Below, piece by piece: positions 17,902-27,025 of a DNA stretch of 64,000 nt. Below the pieces are notes generated by a model, which did no database searches, was not told the DNA's origin, and was given only the letters and a program-made list of their open reading frames with translations. A program made the position numbers and the translations under genes. How positions within the stretch are numbered: position 1 is the stretch's first letter; every line of letters begins with the position of its first letter. Where the stretch lies: NCBI GenBank assembly GCA_020636915.1, contig JACJWV010000009.1, forward strand, positions 62,001 through 126,000, read 5' to 3'. This stretch comes from Nocardioides sp. (lineage in GTDB: Bacteria; Actinomycetota; Actinomycetes; Propionibacteriales; Nocardioidaceae).

Positions 17902-18674
17902 CGGCGCCGCCAGGCGCGTCGCGCCTGCTCCCGGCGCTCGCGCAACCCCCACGTCGTGATCCGCTTGAGCGACTCCGTGGCCACCGCGCCGCTCATCTTC
18001 GAGTCGCCCCGCACCCTCTCGACGAACTCGATCGGGACCTCGCGCACGACGAGCCCGGCAGCCAGGGTGCGGGCCACCATGTCGGTCTGGAAGACGTAGC
18101 CGGTGGACTCCACCGAGTCGAGGTCGATCTTGTCCAGCGTCGTGCGGCGGAAGAGCCGGAAGCCGGCGGTCGCGTCACGCACCGCCACCCCGAGCAGCAT
18201 CCGGACGTAGAGGTTGCCCCCACGGGAGAGCAGCTCGCGGCGCAGTGGCCAGTTCACGACGGATCCGCCCGGCACCCACCGCGAGCCGATGACGAGGTCC
18301 GCACCGTGGAGAGCGTCCAGCAGCCGCTGGAGCTGCTCGGGCTGGTGCGAGCCGTCGGCATCCATCTCGCCGACGACGTCGTACCCCTCGGCGAGCGCGA
18401 CCCGGAATCCGTGCAGGTACGCCGCGCCCAGGCCGGCCTTGGTCGTCCGGTGCAGGACCGCGACCGCCGGGTCGGCGGTCGCGAGCTCGTCGGCGATCGC
18501 GCCGGTGCCGTCCGGGGACCCGTCGTCGACCACGAGGACGTCGACGTCGGGCTGGGCCGCCCGCAGGCGACCCACGATCCAGGCCAGGTTGTCGGCCTCG
18601 TTGTACGTCGGGACGACCATCACCACGCGTCCGAGACCCTCGACGCTGCGCTCGGGCAGCGGCCCCTCACTCAC
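17898..18674 (-). CDS. ppm1: polyprenol monophosphomannose synthase (GT2)
   Basis: This 258-residue GT-A glycosyltransferase has VVMVVPTYNEADNL, VLVVDDGSPDGTG, GEMDADGSHQPEQ (metal-binding DxD region) and VIGSRWVPGGSVVNWP, the standard signatures of dolichol/polyprenol phosphate mannose synthases. It transfers mannose from GDP-mannose to a polyprenyl phosphate, supplying lipid-linked mannose for protein or glycolipid mannosylation. There are no C-terminal membrane helices. The GTG start overlaps the lnt stop. In mycobacteria the two activities are fused as Ppm1; here they are separate, adjacent genes. Confidence 0.92.
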   Translation of the reverse strand: MSEGPLPERSVEGLGRVVMVVPTYNEADNLAWIVGRLRAAQPDVDVLVVDDGSPDGTGAIADELATADPAVAVLHRTTKAGLGAAYLHGFRVALAEGYDVVGEMDADGSHQPEQLQRLLDALHGADLVIGSRWVPGGSVVNWPLRRELLSRGGNLYVRMLLGVAVRDATAGFRLFRRTTLDKIDLDSVESTGYVFQTDMVARTLAAGLVVREVPIEFVERVRGDSKMSGAVATESLKRITTWGLRERREQARRAWRRR

Positions 18675-20244
18675 CGCGATCGTGTCCTTCGTCCGTCGTC
18701 GTCGCTGACACCGCCAGGGCGGCTCCGGATCGGCCGTCCTCGGCCCGCTGCCGCTTCCGGGACCGACCATACGGGAGCCCAGATGAACGGAAGGTGAGCA
18801 GGAGCCCCACGGCGGTGAGCGCCACGAGGAACCGTCCCGACCACGGACCGATGCGCACCGCGGGGGTGATGCTGGAGTCCAGCCCGACCCGCTCGACCAG
18901 CGCCGCCTGGGTGCGCGGCTCGGCGCTCGCGACCACCGAACCGTCCGGTGCGATCACGCCCGTGACGCCGTTGGTGGAGGCGACGACCACCCAGCGCCCC
19001 GTCTCCAGCGCCCGCAGGCGGGTGATCGCGAACTGCTGCTCGATCTGGTCGGTGTGGATGAACGTCGCGTTACTGGTCTGCACCGTCACCAGCTCGGCGC
19101 CCCGCGACACCTGGTCGAAGATGCCGTCGTCGTAGGCGACGTCGAAGCAGATCGCGTCGGCGACCGGGATACCCGCGACGTCCAGCGGCTCCTTGCGGGT
19201 GCCGCTGAGCATGTCCCGGGAGATCTCGGCGAGCCGCCCGAACTGCCGGGTGAAGAGCTGTCGCGCCGGGATGTACTCGCCGAAGGCCACCGGGTGCCGC
19301 TTGGTGTAGCGGTCCCCCGCCCCGGTCACCGGGTCCCAGACGATGCCCTGGTTGAGGACGTGCTCCGGGCCGGCGTCGACGATGGCGCCGACCAGGATCG
19401 GGACCCCCGCCGCGCGGCTGGCTGCCCAGATCGCGCTGTTGGTCTGGGCGTCGCGGAAGGGATCGATCGCCGTGGAGTTCTCCGGCCACACGATGAAGGC
19501 GGGCTCGGGCTCGGTGCCGGCCGCCACGTCGGCCGCGAGCCGGGTCGTGACGTCGACCTGGTTCTGCGTCACCTGCCGGAAGTCGTAGAGGATGTCGTCG
19601 CCGTTGCCGGGCACGTCGCCCTGGATCGCGGCGACCGTGAGCTCGGACTCGGGACTGGGCTCCCAGGGCACGACGAGCGGGACGAGCGCCACCAGCACCA
19701 GGCCGGCCAGAGCGGCCCCCGCGACCAGCCGCTCGCGGCCGCGCCCGACGACGAGCCAGGCCAGCAGGGTGCCGCTCAGGGCGAGGACGAAGCTGACGCC
19801 GACCCCGCCGATCCACGGGAGCAGGTCGGCGACCGGGGTGTCGGCGACCGCGAACGCCAGCCGGCCCCACGGCATGCCGCTGAACGGCCAGCCGCTGCGC
19901 CAGACCTCGATGGTGGTCCAGGCGGCGGCGACCCACAGCGGCCACCACCGGTGCCGGGTCAGCACGGCGGTGAGCGAACCGAGCACCGCCAGGAAGACCG
20001 ACTCCGCGGCGGAGAGCGCCAACCAGGCGTCGGTGCCGACCGCGCGCATCCAGAAGAGGAGCACGAACTGGAAGCCGATCCCGAACGCCAGCCCCGGGAG
20101 CCACCCGTTGCGCGCACGCAACCTGCGGCAGCTCAGGACGAACCCGGCGACGGCGAAGGGGATGACGACCGGCAGGGCGACCGGCTCGAAGGCGAGCGAC
20201 AGCACCACCCCGGAGGCGAAGGCCGTCATGACGCGCAGCAGCAC
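18667..20244 (-). CDS. lnt: apolipoprotein N-acyltransferase
   Basis: This protein of about 525 residues has an N-terminal multi-helix membrane domain (residues 1-200) and a nitrilase-like domain. The catalytic triad is visible as Glu in FIVWPENSTA, Lys in RYTKRHPVAFGEYIP, and Cys in ADAICFDVAYDD. It N-acylates the lipid-modified Cys of lipoproteins at the outer face of the membrane, finishing maturation of lipoproteins such as the FKBP protein encoded here. The GTG at 20244 follows TATTTT by six bases, indicating a leaderless message; ATG 20229 is the alternative. Confidence 0.94.
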   Translation of the reverse strand: MLLRVMTAFASGVVLSLAFEPVALPVVIPFAVAGFVLSCRRLRARNGWLPGLAFGIGFQFVLLFWMRAVGTDAWLALSAAESVFLAVLGSLTAVLTRHRWWPLWVAAAWTTIEVWRSGWPFSGMPWGRLAFAVADTPVADLLPWIGGVGVSFVLALSGTLLAWLVVGRGRERLVAGAALAGLVLVALVPLVVPWEPSPESELTVAAIQGDVPGNGDDILYDFRQVTQNQVDVTTRLAADVAAGTEPEPAFIVWPENSTAIDPFRDAQTNSAIWAASRAAGVPILVGAIVDAGPEHVLNQGIVWDPVTGAGDRYTKRHPVAFGEYIPARQLFTRQFGRLAEISRDMLSGTRKEPLDVAGIPVADAICFDVAYDDGIFDQVSRGAELVTVQTSNATFIHTDQIEQQFAITRLRALETGRWVVVASTNGVTGVIAPDGSVVASAEPRTQAALVERVGLDSSITPAVRIGPWSGRFLVALTAVGLLLTFRSSGLPYGRSRKRQRAEDGRSGAALAVSATTTDEGHDRGE

Positions 20245-20742
20245 ACGTCGAAAATACCGGGCCGGCCCTACCGGGGTGGCGGTACTGCCGTGCTGATCCC
20301 CTGTCCCGGACCACCCCCGGCCCCGGACATCTCGCTGATCCGGGAGGGAGCCGCACCCTTCGTACCAACCCTGCCCCGACCGGCTGCCGGGACCGGACTG
20401 TTGTCTAGGGGACGCGGTTCCCTCCCGAGCCCGCCCTCGGGGGCGGACCGACCTCCGCGAACCGTGTCGAACGGATGGCTGGCACTCCCACCCTCCGACA
20501 CGGCCACTCGGACGTCGGTTCGCCGACCACGATCTGCATGGGCGAACGGCGGACAGATTGGAACGCGACAACCTCCCTCGTCAAGGGCCCGGTGACCTGC
20601 GCAAACGCGGGAACCTGCAGGTCAGCGCAGGGTCCGGACCCCCGAAATTCAAAGGGAAAATCTCGACGACCGACGGCGTGTCGCGCCCGACGCGCCGCGC
20701 AGCGCACCGGCGGTCCGCACGAGGTGGCGATCCGCCCGCGAG
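20245..20742. other. noncoding stretch between the kal 3' end and lnt
   Basis: I see no convincing gene in these 498 bases; short open frames here lack start signals and have shadow-like composition. The right part (20640-20690) is less GC-rich than its surroundings. GACCTGCGC at 20594-20602 pairs with GCGCAGGGTC at 20625-20634 (one bulged base) to make a hairpin; it contains a smaller palindrome, ACCTGCAGGT. It may end the lysine operon transcript. The lnt promoter (TATTTT, 20251-20256) lies at the left end. Confidence 0.5.
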
Positions 20743-21150
20743 TCAGCCGGGTACGACGACGGTGCCGGTGGCCGTCGTGGCGATGATCGGATCGGCCAGG
20801 ACGTGCGCCGCACCGGGCCGGTCGGCGGTGGCGGCGCCGCGGGCGACGACCCGGACCTCGAAGGCCATGACGCGGGAGCGCGTCCCGACCCGCACGAGCT
20901 CGCAGCTGACCTCGAGGACGTCGCCGGCGCGCACGGGCGCGCGGAACTGCACGTCGGAGTAGGACGCGAAGAGCCCCTCGTCGCCGTCGGTGCGGATGCA
21001 CATCTCGGTGGCCACGTCCCCGAAGAGGCCCAGGCTGTAGGCGCCGTCGACCAGGTTGCCGGCGTAGTGGGCGTGCGCGTAGGGGACGTAGCGGCGGTGC
21101 AGGACGGTCATGCCGACCTCCGCCGCCGACCCGGCAGTCGAGCTGCTCAT
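20743..21150 (-). CDS. kal: 3-aminobutyryl-CoA ammonia-lyase
   Basis: This 135-residue hotdog-fold protein contains PYAHAHYAGNLVDGAYSLGLFGDVATEM and RTDGDEGLFASYSDVQFRAPVRAGD, matching the Kal family. Kal eliminates ammonia from L-3-aminobutyryl-CoA to give crotonyl-CoA, the late step of lysine fermentation. The ATG overlaps the kamE stop (ATGA), making it the last gene of the kdd-kamD-kamE-kal operon. The first 13 residues (MSSSTAGSAAEVG) extend beyond the usual N-terminus; a shorter start at the internal Met14 is possible. Confidence 0.9.
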   Translation of the reverse strand: MSSSTAGSAAEVGMTVLHRRYVPYAHAHYAGNLVDGAYSLGLFGDVATEMCIRTDGDEGLFASYSDVQFRAPVRAGDVLEVSCELVRVGTRSRVMAFEVRVVARGAATADRPGAAHVLADPIIATTATGTVVVPG

Positions 21151-21890
21151 GCGGGGACTCCTGTCGTGGCGAGGCGGTGGACGAGGTAGGACGCCACCTC
21201 CCCGGGCGTGGTGCCCCGCGTGAAGACCCGGTCGACACCGAGGTCGGAGGCCATGGTCTCGTCGAAGCGCGGCCCGCCCACGACGAGGAGCGGGCGCCGG
21301 TCAGAGGGGTAGGACTCGCGGAACGCCGCGGACATCTCCCGGGTGTTGAGCAGGTGCGCGTCGCGCTGGGTCACCACCTGCGAGACCAGGACGGCGTCTG
21401 CCTTCTCGGCACGAGCGCGCTCCACCAGCTGGGGCACCGAGACCTGCGCGCCGAGGTTGACGACCTTGAGCTCGCGGTAGTACTCCAGCCCCTTCTCCCC
21501 CGCGAACCCCTTGATGTTGAGGATCGCGTCGATGCCGACGGTGTGGGCGTCGGTGCCGATGCACCCGCCGACCACCACCAGGCGGCGCCGCAGGGCCTGC
21601 TTGACCGCGGCGTTGACCTCCTTGGGCGTCAGCAGTGGGTAGTCGCGCTCGACGACCTCGACCTTCTCGAGGTCGACGAGGTGGTTGACGCGGCCGTAGA
21701 CGACGAAGAACGTGAAGTCGGGCCCCATCGGCTTGGCGTGGACCACGAGCGCGGGATCGATGCCCATCCGGTTGGCCAGCTGCAGGGCTCCCCCCTCGGC
21801 GACCTTGGAGTGCGGCACCGGGAGCGTGAAGCTCAGCTGCACCATGCCGTCGCCGGTGGTGTCGCCGTACGGGCGGACGATGGTCGTCAC
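21147..21890 (-). CDS. kamE: lysine 5,6-aminomutase beta subunit
   Basis: This 247-residue subunit has a small N-terminal dimerisation part and a Rossmann-like cobalamin-binding domain with the base-off motif DAHTVG (residues 114-119), plus VVVGG and LVVGGPRFDE segments. It binds adenosylcobalamin and PLP and, with KamD, moves the 6-amino group of D-lysine or the terminal amino of beta-lysine to C5. The GTG start overlaps the kamD stop. It is the only B12-dependent enzyme in the window besides MetH. Confidence 0.95.
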   Translation of the reverse strand: MTTIVRPYGDTTGDGMVQLSFTLPVPHSKVAEGGALQLANRMGIDPALVVHAKPMGPDFTFFVVYGRVNHLVDLEKVEVVERDYPLLTPKEVNAAVKQALRRRLVVVGGCIGTDAHTVGIDAILNIKGFAGEKGLEYYRELKVVNLGAQVSVPQLVERARAEKADAVLVSQVVTQRDAHLLNTREMSAAFRESYPSDRRPLLVVGGPRFDETMASDLGVDRVFTRGTTPGEVASYLVHRLATTGVPA

Positions 21891-23473
21891 GGGGCCTCCA
21901 GGATCTCGGTCGCCGGGTTGTAGTAGGCCGAGGACTTGCGGGCGACTCCGTCGAGGCCCTTGCCCCCGCCGGGCGGGCGTTTCATCAGGCCGAACGTGCC
22001 GTCGGCGATCGCGGCCAGCAGCGGCGGGTCCCCCTGCTCGTCGGAGTCGTGCACGATCGCGTCGAGCAGCTCGATGGTCTCGGCCAGGACCTGCCGGGCG
22101 CGCTCGGCGATGAACCCGTCGGGCGCCGGGTGGAAGTCCTCGTGCAGGTTGCCGGCGGCGTTCATGACGTAGCGGACGTTCTGCAGCGCCAGGTCGCGGT
22201 CGGAGAGCCAGGGCGTCACGACCGCCTCGGTCATCATCCCGACGAGCAGGATGCCCTGCCCGGTGAGCGCGCCGACCAGGTTGAAGAACCCGTCGAGCAG
22301 GTAGCCGCGGAACACGTCGCCGGTCATGTGCCGGGTCGGTGGCATCCACTTCAGCGGTGCGTCGGGGAAGAGCTCGCGCGCCAGCAGCGCGTGCGCGAGC
22401 TCGAGCCGGAACGAGTCGGGCACGTCGGGGTCGATCTCGAAGGCGTGGCCCAGGCCGAGCTGCCAGTCCTCCAAGCCGGCCTCCTTGGCGAAGTACTCGT
22501 TCAGGAGCTGGCTGGTGGTGACCGTGTGGGCCGCCTCGACGGCGTCGGCGGTCGTGAGGTAGTTGTCCTCGCCGGTGTTGATGATGATCCCCGCCCGGGC
22601 GTGCACCTGCCGGCTGAAGCGCTGGTCGACGAACGTACGGACCGGGTTGATGTCGCGGAAGAGGATCCCGTACATCGAGTCGTTGAGCATCATGTCGAGT
22701 CGCTCGAGCCCGGCCAGGGTCGCGATCTCGGGCATGCACAGGCCCGAGGCGTAGTTCGTGAGCCGGACGTAGCGCCCCAGCTCGCGGCTCGTCTCGTCCA
22801 GGGCCGCCCGCATCAGGCGGAAGTTCTCCTGGGTCGCGTAGGTGCCGGCGAACCCCTCGCGTGTCGCGCCCTCGGGCACGAAGTCGAGCAGGCTCTGGCC
22901 CGTGGACCGGATCACCGCGATCACGTCGGCGCCCTCGCGGGCCGCCGCCTGGGCCTGCGGGATGTCCTCGTAGATGTCGCCGGTCGCCACGATCAGGTAG
23001 ATCCACGGCTGGCGTGGCGCGTCACCGATCCGGCGGACCAGGCGCTCCCGCTCGGCGCGTCGGGCGTCGATGCGGCGGATGCCCTGCCCGACCTGCCGGC
23101 GGGAGGCGCGGCGCGCCCGCTCGGCGTCCTTGCCCTCGGGGAGCCGGAAGGTCACCGACCCGGCCGACGCCTTCTGCGCCAAGGTGGCCAGGTCGTCGGC
23201 CTCCCCACGCAGCAGGGCGTCCCAGACGGGCAGGGCGACGCCGTGCTCGAGCCCGGTGTCGGCGCGGACGACGTCCATCAGCCGGTTGACCCAGGGCGTG
23301 CCCTCGGTGTCGGCGCCCTCCAGGCCGGCCAGCCGGAGGGTGGCACGCTCGACGGCGACGGTCGTGTGCTTCTTGGCCATCGTCACGATCGGCCGGCCCG
23401 CCTTGCGGGCCAGCGACCGGGCGTGGCGGACGGTGGCGGGATCGAGGTCGAGCTTGCCGCGGGCGCGTGGCAC
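21887..23473 (-). CDS. kamD: lysine 5,6-aminomutase alpha subunit
   Basis: This 528-residue TIM-barrel subunit starts MPRARGKLDLDPATVRHARSLA and contains family-typical stretches such as IYLIVATGDIYEDIPQAQAAA, DVIAVIRSTGQSLLD, LCMPEIATLAGLERLDMMLNDSMYG and NEYFAKEAGLEDW. It forms the substrate and PLP chamber for the KamD-KamE complex, converting beta-lysine to 3,5-diaminohexanoate. The GTG start shares one base with the kdd stop (TAGTG). Length agrees with clostridial KamD (about 515). Its presence in an apparently aerobic actinobacterium suggests growth on lysine rather than strict fermentation; that is inference. Confidence 0.95.
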   Translation of the reverse strand: MPRARGKLDLDPATVRHARSLARKAGRPIVTMAKKHTTVAVERATLRLAGLEGADTEGTPWVNRLMDVVRADTGLEHGVALPVWDALLRGEADDLATLAQKASAGSVTFRLPEGKDAERARRASRRQVGQGIRRIDARRAERERLVRRIGDAPRQPWIYLIVATGDIYEDIPQAQAAAREGADVIAVIRSTGQSLLDFVPEGATREGFAGTYATQENFRLMRAALDETSRELGRYVRLTNYASGLCMPEIATLAGLERLDMMLNDSMYGILFRDINPVRTFVDQRFSRQVHARAGIIINTGEDNYLTTADAVEAAHTVTTSQLLNEYFAKEAGLEDWQLGLGHAFEIDPDVPDSFRLELAHALLARELFPDAPLKWMPPTRHMTGDVFRGYLLDGFFNLVGALTGQGILLVGMMTEAVVTPWLSDRDLALQNVRYVMNAAGNLHEDFHPAPDGFIAERARQVLAETIELLDAIVHDSDEQGDPPLLAAIADGTFGLMKRPPGGGKGLDGVARKSSAYYNPATEILEAP

Positions 23474-24537
23474 TAGAGCCTCCGCTCGAACAGTGACCGG
23501 ACGCCGGGCGTCTCGCGGAGCAGCTCCAGCGCGTACGCCGCGTGGCCGGGTGCGTAGCCGTTGCCGATCAGCATGGTGACGTCCGCCGCCAGGCCCTCCG
23601 CGCCGAGGGCCGCGGCCGAGAAGGAGGTGGCCATCGAGAAGAAGACCACGGTGCCGCGGTCGGCCGTGGCGAGCACGGCACCGCCCTCGCAACCGGGCAC
23701 GTCGACACACACAACGGTGACGTCGGCCGGTCCGCCGGCCTTCGCCACGGCGTCGCGCAGCGCGATCGGGTCCCGGGCGTCGGCCACGACCACGTCGTCC
23801 GCGAGTCCGGTGCTGCGCAGCAGCTCGGCCTCCGCGTCGTGGGGGACGACGCCGACCAGGTGCCGCGCGCCTGCGCGCCGGGCCGCGGAGAGGCTGAGCG
23901 ACCCGGACTTGCCGGCGCCGCCGACCACGGTGACCACGGGGCGGTCGTACTGGCCGACGACCCGGGCCGTGAGGGCGGGAGCGCCGCAGACGTCCATGAC
24001 GGCCAGGCTCAGCGCGGTCGGCAGGTCGTCGGGAAGGACCGCGGCCACGGAGCGGCCGAATAGGACGGCGTACCCGTCGCAGGGCACCTGCTCGCCGTGG
24101 CCGTCCCAGCGCGCCAGACCGTCCTCGACGACCAGCGGAGTCAGCGTGAGCGAGACCAGCGTCGCGACCCGGTCGCCGACGGCCAGGCCGAGCGGGGACT
24201 CGGGACCGACCTCCTCCACGGTGCCGACCAGCATGCCGCCGGAGCCGGTCTCGGGGTTCTGCATCTTGCCGCGGGTCCGGATGATCTCGAGGACCTCGGC
24301 GCGGACGGCGTCGCCGTCGACCTTCCCGTCGACCTTCCCGCCAGCGCTGTGCTTGCGCTCGAGCTGGCGGAACGACGCGGCGTCCAGGTTGAGCCGCTCG
24401 ACCCGGATCCGGACCTCGTCGGGCCACAGCTCGCGGCGGGTGTCGAGGCGATCGGCCGCCTGCGGCAGCGGCACCCTGTCACCGACGCGATCGTCGAGGA
24501 CCCGGTGCAGACCGGTCGGGTCACTGGAGGCAGTCAT
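23473..24537 (-). CDS. kdd: L-erythro-3,5-diaminohexanoate dehydrogenase
   Basis: This 354-residue NAD(P)-dependent dehydrogenase has the Kdd-type N-terminal domain (NLDAASFRQLERKH, GKMQNPETGSGGMLVGTV) and a Rossmann domain with VVTVVGGAGKSGSLSLSAARRAG. It oxidises 3,5-diaminohexanoate to 5-amino-3-oxohexanoate, the substrate of Kce. The ATG has GGAAGG nearby, giving a clear ribosome site. It is the first gene of the minus-strand lysine operon and is divergent from kamA, so a shared regulatory region is likely. Confidence 0.93.
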   Translation of the reverse strand: MTASSDPTGLHRVLDDRVGDRVPLPQAADRLDTRRELWPDEVRIRVERLNLDAASFRQLERKHSAGGKVDGKVDGDAVRAEVLEIIRTRGKMQNPETGSGGMLVGTVEEVGPESPLGLAVGDRVATLVSLTLTPLVVEDGLARWDGHGEQVPCDGYAVLFGRSVAAVLPDDLPTALSLAVMDVCGAPALTARVVGQYDRPVVTVVGGAGKSGSLSLSAARRAGARHLVGVVPHDAEAELLRSTGLADDVVVADARDPIALRDAVAKAGGPADVTVVCVDVPGCEGGAVLATADRGTVVFFSMATSFSAAALGAEGLAADVTMLIGNGYAPGHAAYALELLRETPGVRSLFERRL

Positions 24538-24672
24538 GGATCGTCCTTCCGATAAAAGACAGGGCTTGCCGGAAATACTGCGGCGTGGCATTCGACAGGC
24601 CGGATGATCTTCTCCTACTCTTCCAGATGTGTCGCGACCCACACAAACGACGCGCCCGAGGAGGCACCACCC
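24538..24672. promoter_or_regulatory. divergent promoter region kdd/kamA
   Basis: These 135 bases separate the starts of kdd (minus) and kamA (plus). The minus-strand ribosome site (GGAAGG) and the plus-strand site (GAGGAGG) sit at opposite ends. GATAAAAGAC (24551-24560) is AT-rich for this genome. I cannot assign operators; the Lrp family regulator encoded at 27026-27478 is a reasonable candidate because Lrp proteins sense amino acids, but this is unproven. Confidence 0.45.
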
Positions 24673-26139
24673 ATGAGCATCGAGACGTCGATCGCCTCGC
24701 TGGTCGAAGGCGAGACCGGTCAGCCCTACCCGTACCGCCAGGTCGAGCTGGTCGAGCCGGACTGGACCCGGTTCCCGGGCTGGCGCCTCGTCACGGCCGC
24801 GGAATGGGAGTCGGTGCAGTGGCAGCGCGCCCACTGCGTGAAGAACGTGCGCCAGCTGCGCGAGCTGATGGGCGACCTGCTCGACGAGCGGTTCTATGCC
24901 GACCTCGAGCGCGACCAGGCCGAGCGCGCGACGATGTCGATGCTCGTCCCGCCGCAGATGATGAACACCATGGTGCCGCACGTCGTGCCCTCCGGTCCGG
25001 GATCGCTGACCGACGCGTTCTACGCCGACCCGGTGCGCCACTACATGATCCCGGTGTTCTCCGACCGGCGCACCGACTGGTCCTCGCACCCGCACGCCAC
25101 CCGCGACTCCCTCCACGAGCACGACATGTGGGTGGCCGAGGGACTGACCCACCGCTACCCGACCAAGGTGCTCGCCGAGCTGCTGCCGACCTGCCCCCAG
25201 TACTGCGGCCACTGCACCCGGATGGACCTGGTCGGCAACTCCACGCCGACCGTCGACAAGCTCAAGTTCGTCGCCAAGCCCCAGGACCGGCTCGGCGCGA
25301 TGCTCGACTACCTGCGCCGTACGCCGTCGGTGCGCGACGTGGTGGTCTCCGGGGGCGACGTGGCCAACATGCCGTGGCCTCGCCTGGAGTCGTTCCTGAC
25401 GTCGTTGCTGGAGATCGAGAACATCCGCGACGTCCGGCTCGCCACCAAGGCGCTGGTCGGGCTCCCCCAGCACTGGCTGCAGGACGACGTCCGGGCCGGG
25501 ATGGAGCGGGTCGCCGGGACCGCCCGCTCCCGAGGCGTGTCGATCGCCATCCACACCCACGCCAACCACGCCAACTCGATCACGCCGGTGGTCGCGCGCG
25601 CCTCCCGGGCGATGCTGGACGCCGGCGTCCGCGACGTCCGCAACCAAGGCGTGCTGCTCAACGGCGTCAACGCGGACCCGCACGCGCTGCTCGACCTGTG
25701 CTTCCGGCTCCTCGATGGCGCGCAGATCATGCCGTACTACTTCTACATGTGCGACATGATCCCGTTCTCGGAGCACTGGCGGGTCTCGGTCGCCGACGCC
25801 CAGCGGCTGCAGCACCACATCATGGGCTACCTCCCGGGGTTCGCCACCCCGCGCATCGTCTGCGACGTCCCCTTCGTCGGCAAGCGCTGGGTGCACCAGC
25901 TGACGTCCTACGACACCGAGCGCGGCATCTCCTACTGGACCAAGAACTACCGCACCTCCATCGAGGCCACCGACGCGGACGCCCTCACCCGGACCTACGA
26001 GTACTACGACCCGATCCACACCCTCCCGGTCGCCGGCCAGGAGTGGTGGGCCGCCCACGCCGACCTCGACGGCGCCGCGCTCAAGGCGGCCGAGGTGGCC
26101 GAGGCCTCACGACGCACCGCGGCCCTGCAGGCCTGGTAG
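24673..26139 (+). CDS. kamA: lysine 2,3-aminomutase
   Basis: This 488-residue radical SAM enzyme has the cluster motif CPQYCGHC (Cys174, Cys178, Cys181). Residues equivalent to the clostridial substrate-binding Asp and PLP Lys are Asp361 (YMCDM), Asp398 (VCDVP) and Lys404 (FVGKR). It moves the alpha-amino group of lysine to C3, making beta-lysine for KamDE. It is about 70 residues longer than the clostridial enzyme, and the usual Gly-rich loop before the PLP Lys is replaced by VPFVGK, so a related 2,3-aminomutase specificity cannot be excluded. GAGGAGG precedes the ATG. It is divergent from the kdd operon. Confidence 0.9.
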   Translation: MSIETSIASLVEGETGQPYPYRQVELVEPDWTRFPGWRLVTAAEWESVQWQRAHCVKNVRQLRELMGDLLDERFYADLERDQAERATMSMLVPPQMMNTMVPHVVPSGPGSLTDAFYADPVRHYMIPVFSDRRTDWSSHPHATRDSLHEHDMWVAEGLTHRYPTKVLAELLPTCPQYCGHCTRMDLVGNSTPTVDKLKFVAKPQDRLGAMLDYLRRTPSVRDVVVSGGDVANMPWPRLESFLTSLLEIENIRDVRLATKALVGLPQHWLQDDVRAGMERVAGTARSRGVSIAIHTHANHANSITPVVARASRAMLDAGVRDVRNQGVLLNGVNADPHALLDLCFRLLDGAQIMPYYFYMCDMIPFSEHWRVSVADAQRLQHHIMGYLPGFATPRIVCDVPFVGKRWVHQLTSYDTERGISYWTKNYRTSIEATDADALTRTYEYYDPIHTLPVAGQEWWAAHADLDGAALKAAEVAEASRRTAALQAW

Positions 26140-26176
26140 CCGATAGTCCAGCTGCGTCGGGCCGGCGAACTACCGC

Positions 26177-26235
26177 GGATTGGTCACCAACCGCAGATGG
26201 GAGCGCTCCCGACCTGCGGTTGGTGACCAATCCGC
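26177..26235. repeat. intergenic near-palindromic repeat, inverted pair (locus 3)
   Basis: The forward unit is at 26177-26196 and the reverse unit at 26215-26235, with the spacer ATGGGAGCGCTCCCGACC, itself partly palindromic (GGGAGCGCTCCC). Core centres are 40 bases apart. The locus lies 37 bases after the kamA stop and before a plus-strand gene, so it follows a gene end without convergent partners. Confidence 0.9.
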
Positions 26236-26377
26236 AGGGGTGACCGGCCCAATGGGCTCCCCCGAACGGGCGGTCGGAGGTGACCCGACCGGATCATCCC
26301 GTCGGGGTGGGAGTAGTCGAGAGAATCCGAGGACGCGGACGCCACCCCCGAGTGTCCGGCTCCGAAAGGGTTTCCTC

Positions 26378-26923
26378 ATGCCCAAGAAGATCATCGCGGC
26401 GCTCACCGTCGTGCTCGCCGCGCTCCTGCTGACGACCACCCCTGTCGTGGCCGAGGCGGGCAAGCTGATCACCGGCAAGCAGATCAAGGACAACACCGTC
26501 ACGGGCAAGGACGTCAAGGAGAGCAGCCTGGGCACCGTGCCCAAGGCCGGCAGCCTGGCGAACCTCCCGTCCGGCAAGACCGAGTCCGGCGCGTTCAGCG
26601 CAGCGGCAGGCAACTCCAGCGCCGGCGGCTGGCTCGGCTTCTCGATCAACTTCATCCGGCCGCTCTCGACGCCCATCGACGAGAGCCACATCATTGACAC
26701 CACCGAGAGTCCGGACGCGGCGAACTGCCCCGGCCCCGGCCAGGCGGCGCCGGGCTACCTCTGCCTCTACTCCAACGCCCGGAGCAACGTCGGTGAGATC
26801 TACGGCTACAGCACGTCCGGGCCGTACGCCGAGATCCCGGGCTCCGTGGGCATCGGGCTCTACGTCCCGGTGACCGGCGGCCAGCCGTACGTCGACGGCA
26901 TCTGGACAGTCACGGCTCCCTGA
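26378..26923 (+). CDS. secreted protein, function unknown
   Basis: This 181-residue protein has a clear signal peptide: MPKKIIAALTVVLAALLLTTTPVVAEA with cleavage likely after AEA. A short repeat-like segment follows, GKLITGKQIKDNTVTGKDVKESSLG, of the ITGKxIKDxTVTGKDVKxxSL type seen in many actinobacterial surface proteins. The C-terminal domain is beta-rich with paired Cys (NCPGP, LCLYS). No enzyme motif is visible. GAAAGG precedes the ATG. It stands alone between repeat locus 3 and the Lrp gene. Confidence 0.78.
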   Translation: MPKKIIAALTVVLAALLLTTTPVVAEAGKLITGKQIKDNTVTGKDVKESSLGTVPKAGSLANLPSGKTESGAFSAAAGNSSAGGWLGFSINFIRPLSTPIDESHIIDTTESPDAANCPGPGQAAPGYLCLYSNARSNVGEIYGYSTSGPYAEIPGSVGIGLYVPVTGGQPYVDGIWTVTAP

Positions 26924-27025
26924 TCCGGGGGTGGCACACCAGCCGTCCGGCCCCGCCACGGGGCCGGGCGGCTCCCCCGCAGCAACCGACCCGGCACGTA
27001 CCGGGGCAGCACCTGCCGGCGCGGC

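Noticed and set aside
20475..20786. 103-residue plus-strand frame in the noncoding stretch
   Set aside because: It has no ribosome site, is rich in Arg/Pro/Thr in a way typical of shadow frames, and overlaps the 3' end of kal.
21887..24427. Extended kamD frame of 846 residues
   Set aside because: The upstream half overlaps kdd out of frame and has low-complexity Arg/Gly/Pro composition. The true start is GTG 23473, touching the kdd stop.
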